64,000 nt of DNA from positions 434,001-498,000 of the forward strand of contig NZ_CDHO01000001.1 of assembly GCF_001006785.1 (NCBI RefSeq). The letters run 5' to 3'. The notes below the pieces were generated by a model, which did no database searches, was not told the origin of the DNA, and saw nothing but the letters and a program-made list of their open reading frames with translations. The position numbers and the translations under genes were made by a program. Position 1 is the stretch's first letter, and each line of letters starts with the position of its first letter. This stretch comes from Hyphomicrobium_B sp001006785 (lineage in GTDB: Bacteria; Pseudomonadota; Alphaproteobacteria; Rhizobiales; Hyphomicrobiaceae). Positions 62,445-64,000 of this stretch are shown piece by piece.

Positions 62445-63842
62445 GTGAGTCTGCTGATCGCCGTTGGCGCGCTCGCCTTTCTGATGTTTGCCGCCTATCG
62501 CGGCTACAGCGTCATCCTGTTTGCGCCGGTTGCTGCGATGGGCGCAGTCTTGCTGACCGATCCGCACGCGGTCGGGCCCGTGTTTTCCGGCCTTTTCATG
62601 GAGAAAATGGCCGGATTTCTGAAGCTCTACTTTCCGGTTTTTTTACTCGGCGCGATCTTCGGCAAGCTGATCGAGATCTCAGGATTCGCGCGCGCCATCG
62701 TTGCGAGTTCGATTGCGTTGCTTGGCGCCGAACGCGCGATGCTGGCGATCGTGCTCGTCGCGGCGCTCCTGACGTACGGCGGCGTGTCGCTGTTCGTCGT
62801 CGTGTTCGCGGTCTATCCGTTCGCTGCCGAAATCTTTCGCAGCTCGAACATTCCGAAGCGGCTCATCCCGGCGACGATTGCGCTCGGTGCGTTCACGTTC
62901 ACGATGGATGCGCTGCCGGGAACACCGCAAATTCAGAATATCATTCCGACGACGTTCTTCCGGACGACGGCGTGGGCGGCGCCCGTGCTCGGCACGCTCG
63001 GATCGGTTTTCATTCTGGCGTTCGGAATGGCGTATCTCGACTGGCGTCGTCGCAAAACGTTCGCAAGCGGCGAAGGCTATGGCGAACACCATCTGAACGA
63101 GCCGGTTGCTTCCGCTGACGCCGATGTGAAATCCGTAAACCCGTTGATCGCGGTTTTGCCGCTCGTGGTCGTTGGCGTTGCGAGCAAGCTGCTGACGCTG
63201 CTGATCCCTGCTGTTTACGGGGAAAAATTCGAGGCCGTGCTTACGCCGGGCGGCAAAGCCGTCACTGCTGATGTCGGCGCGATGACTGCGATCTGGGCGG
63301 TCGAAGGCGCGCTTCTTCTCGGCATTCTGGTGGTTGTCATATTCGCGTGGCGGGCCATTCGCGCGAAGTTTGCGGAAGGATCGAAGGATGCGGTCGCAGG
63401 CGCTTTGCTCGCCGGAACGAATACGGCGTCGGAGTATGGCTTCGGCGCGGTGATCGCCGCGCTGCCGGGTTTCCTCGTGATATCCCATGCGCTGAAGGGC
63501 ATTCCTAATCCGCTGATCAATGAAGCCGTGACGGTGACGACGCTTGCGGGCGTCACGGGTTCGGCATCGGGCGGCATGAGCATCGCGCTCGGGGCGATGG
63601 CGGATCAGTTCATTGCGGCGGCGAATGCGGCGGGGATTCCGCTCGAGGTTTTGCATCGCGTCGCTGCGATGGCTTCGGGCGGTATGGATACGCTGCCGCA
63701 CAACGGAGCGGTCATCACGCTTCTCGCGGTGACAGGGCTGACGCACGTGCAGGCATACAAGGATATTTTCGCGATCACGTGCATCAAGACGCTCGCGGTC
63801 GCGTTCGTGATCGGGCTCTACTACGCGACGGGATGGGTGTGA
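62445..63842 (+). CDS. GntP-family permease
   Basis: The 465-residue membrane protein of the gluconate:H+ symporter family has about 12 hydrophobic segments, with the family features FPVFLLGAIFGKLIEISG, FTMDALPGTPQIQNIIPTTF and GGMDTLPHNGAVITLL near the end. Members import gluconate or related hydroxyacids; the closest group cannot be told from sequence alone and no kinase or dehydrogenase is adjacent. The start is a GTG at 62445 giving MSLLIAVGALAFLMFAAY. Confidence 0.88.
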   Translation: MSLLIAVGALAFLMFAAYRGYSVILFAPVAAMGAVLLTDPHAVGPVFSGLFMEKMAGFLKLYFPVFLLGAIFGKLIEISGFARAIVASSIALLGAERAMLAIVLVAALLTYGGVSLFVVVFAVYPFAAEIFRSSNIPKRLIPATIALGAFTFTMDALPGTPQIQNIIPTTFFRTTAWAAPVLGTLGSVFILAFGMAYLDWRRRKTFASGEGYGEHHLNEPVASADADVKSVNPLIAVLPLVVVGVASKLLTLLIPAVYGEKFEAVLTPGGKAVTADVGAMTAIWAVEGALLLGILVVVIFAWRAIRAKFAEGSKDAVAGALLAGTNTASEYGFGAVIAALPGFLVISHALKGIPNPLINEAVTVTTLAGVTGSASGGMSIALGAMADQFIAAANAAGIPLEVLHRVAAMASGGMDTLPHNGAVITLLAVTGLTHVQAYKDIFAITCIKTLAVAFVIGLYYATGWV

Positions 63843-63857
63843 GAAGTCGAGCAGGTG

Positions 63858-64000
63858 CTACTTGTTCGTGGTCATGACCGGCGCGCGGTGCATCAGCTCT
63901 TCGATGCGGGCGCGCTCTTTCTCGAACTCGGCGAGATCCTTGCCTTCGAGCTTGCGTTCGCGCGGCACCTGAATGGACATGGGATCGACGAAACGGCTGT
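63858..64000 (-). CDS. C-terminal end of an unidentified gene (cut by window edge)
   Basis: An open frame on the - strand enters from the right edge and stops at a TAG (63858-63860). The visible 47 residues include FVDPMSIQVPRERKLEG and end KERARIEELMHRAPVMTTNK. The segment looks like real coding sequence in composition and is convergent with the permease gene, but I do not recognise the family. Confidence 0.6.
   Translation of the reverse strand, partial: SRFVDPMSIQVPRERKLEGKDLAEFEKERARIEELMHRAPVMTTNK

Overview
The window is 64 kb of dense, GC-rich (roughly 60 percent or more by eye) chromosomal DNA from an alphaproteobacterium of the order Hyphomicrobiales (Rhizobiales). The evidence is the gene order (lnt - XRE regulator - metK - trmB - rimP - nusA - ylxR - infB - rbfA - truB - rpsO - pnp; ptsP - HTH protein - prfA - prmC - DUF4167 - clpB; irr divergent from fabA-fabB-fabI), an Irr-type Fur regulator, a fused YlxR/L7Ae-like protein, and a tRNA-His of the alphaproteobacterial type (no G-1, A73). 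A Hyphomicrobium-like organism is my best guess, but genus cannot be fixed from the sequence alone. I see no phage, insertion sequence, CRISPR array, restriction system or plasmid function.

Layout. 0-12 kb, all on +: the end of murJ, trpS, a UspA-like protein, an Nfu iron-sulfur carrier behind a probable Irr operator, a RutE-like nitroreductase, then tsaB-rimI-fur/mur-plsC-miaB-phoH-ybeY-corC-lnt, mostly overlapping or tightly packed. 12-26.5 kb: the PraR/PhrR-like regulator, metK, trmB, and the long transcription/translation block rimP to pnp. This block carries two unexpected passengers: a YcxB-like membrane protein between infB and rbfA, and an APH(6)-like kinase between truB and rpsO. 26.8-31 kb on -: a small exported Cys-rich protein, murI, and the unsaturated fatty acid genes fabI, fabB and fabA, with irr divergent. 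31.7-37.3 kb: an SH3 exported protein, a 2-hydroxyacid dehydrogenase, a ThiF/MoeB-like protein, cysK, and the overlapping pair coaBC-dut.

37.4-48.4 kb is more accessory: a PCu(A)C copper chaperone with a Met/His tail, a sodium:solute symporter with its DUF4212 small subunit fused in front, glpD, a conserved-looking Cys-rich unknown, an orphan soluble histidine kinase, the lysyl-phosphatidylglycerol pair mprF(lpiA)-acvB, and tRNA-His. 48.5-61 kb: a rhomboid protease, ubiG, lysC, ptsP, a membrane HTH protein, prfA, prmC, a DUF4167 protein and clpB with a candidate heat-shock promoter. 61-64 kb: three tandem structured hairpins sharing an asymmetric internal loop, two small exported proteins, a GntP-family permease, and the end of an unidentified gene.

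The window is mainly housekeeping: ribosome maturation and translation, cell envelope (MurJ, MurI, Lnt, FabA/B/I, PlsC, MprF/AcvB), iron and copper handling, and protein quality control. The best candidates for something undescribed are the hairpin trio at 61.07-61.27 kb, the Trp/His/Arg-rich exported protein beside it, the Cys-rich unknown at 41.97-42.50 kb, and the kinase inserted into the truB-rpsO interval. No large new multi-gene system is visible.
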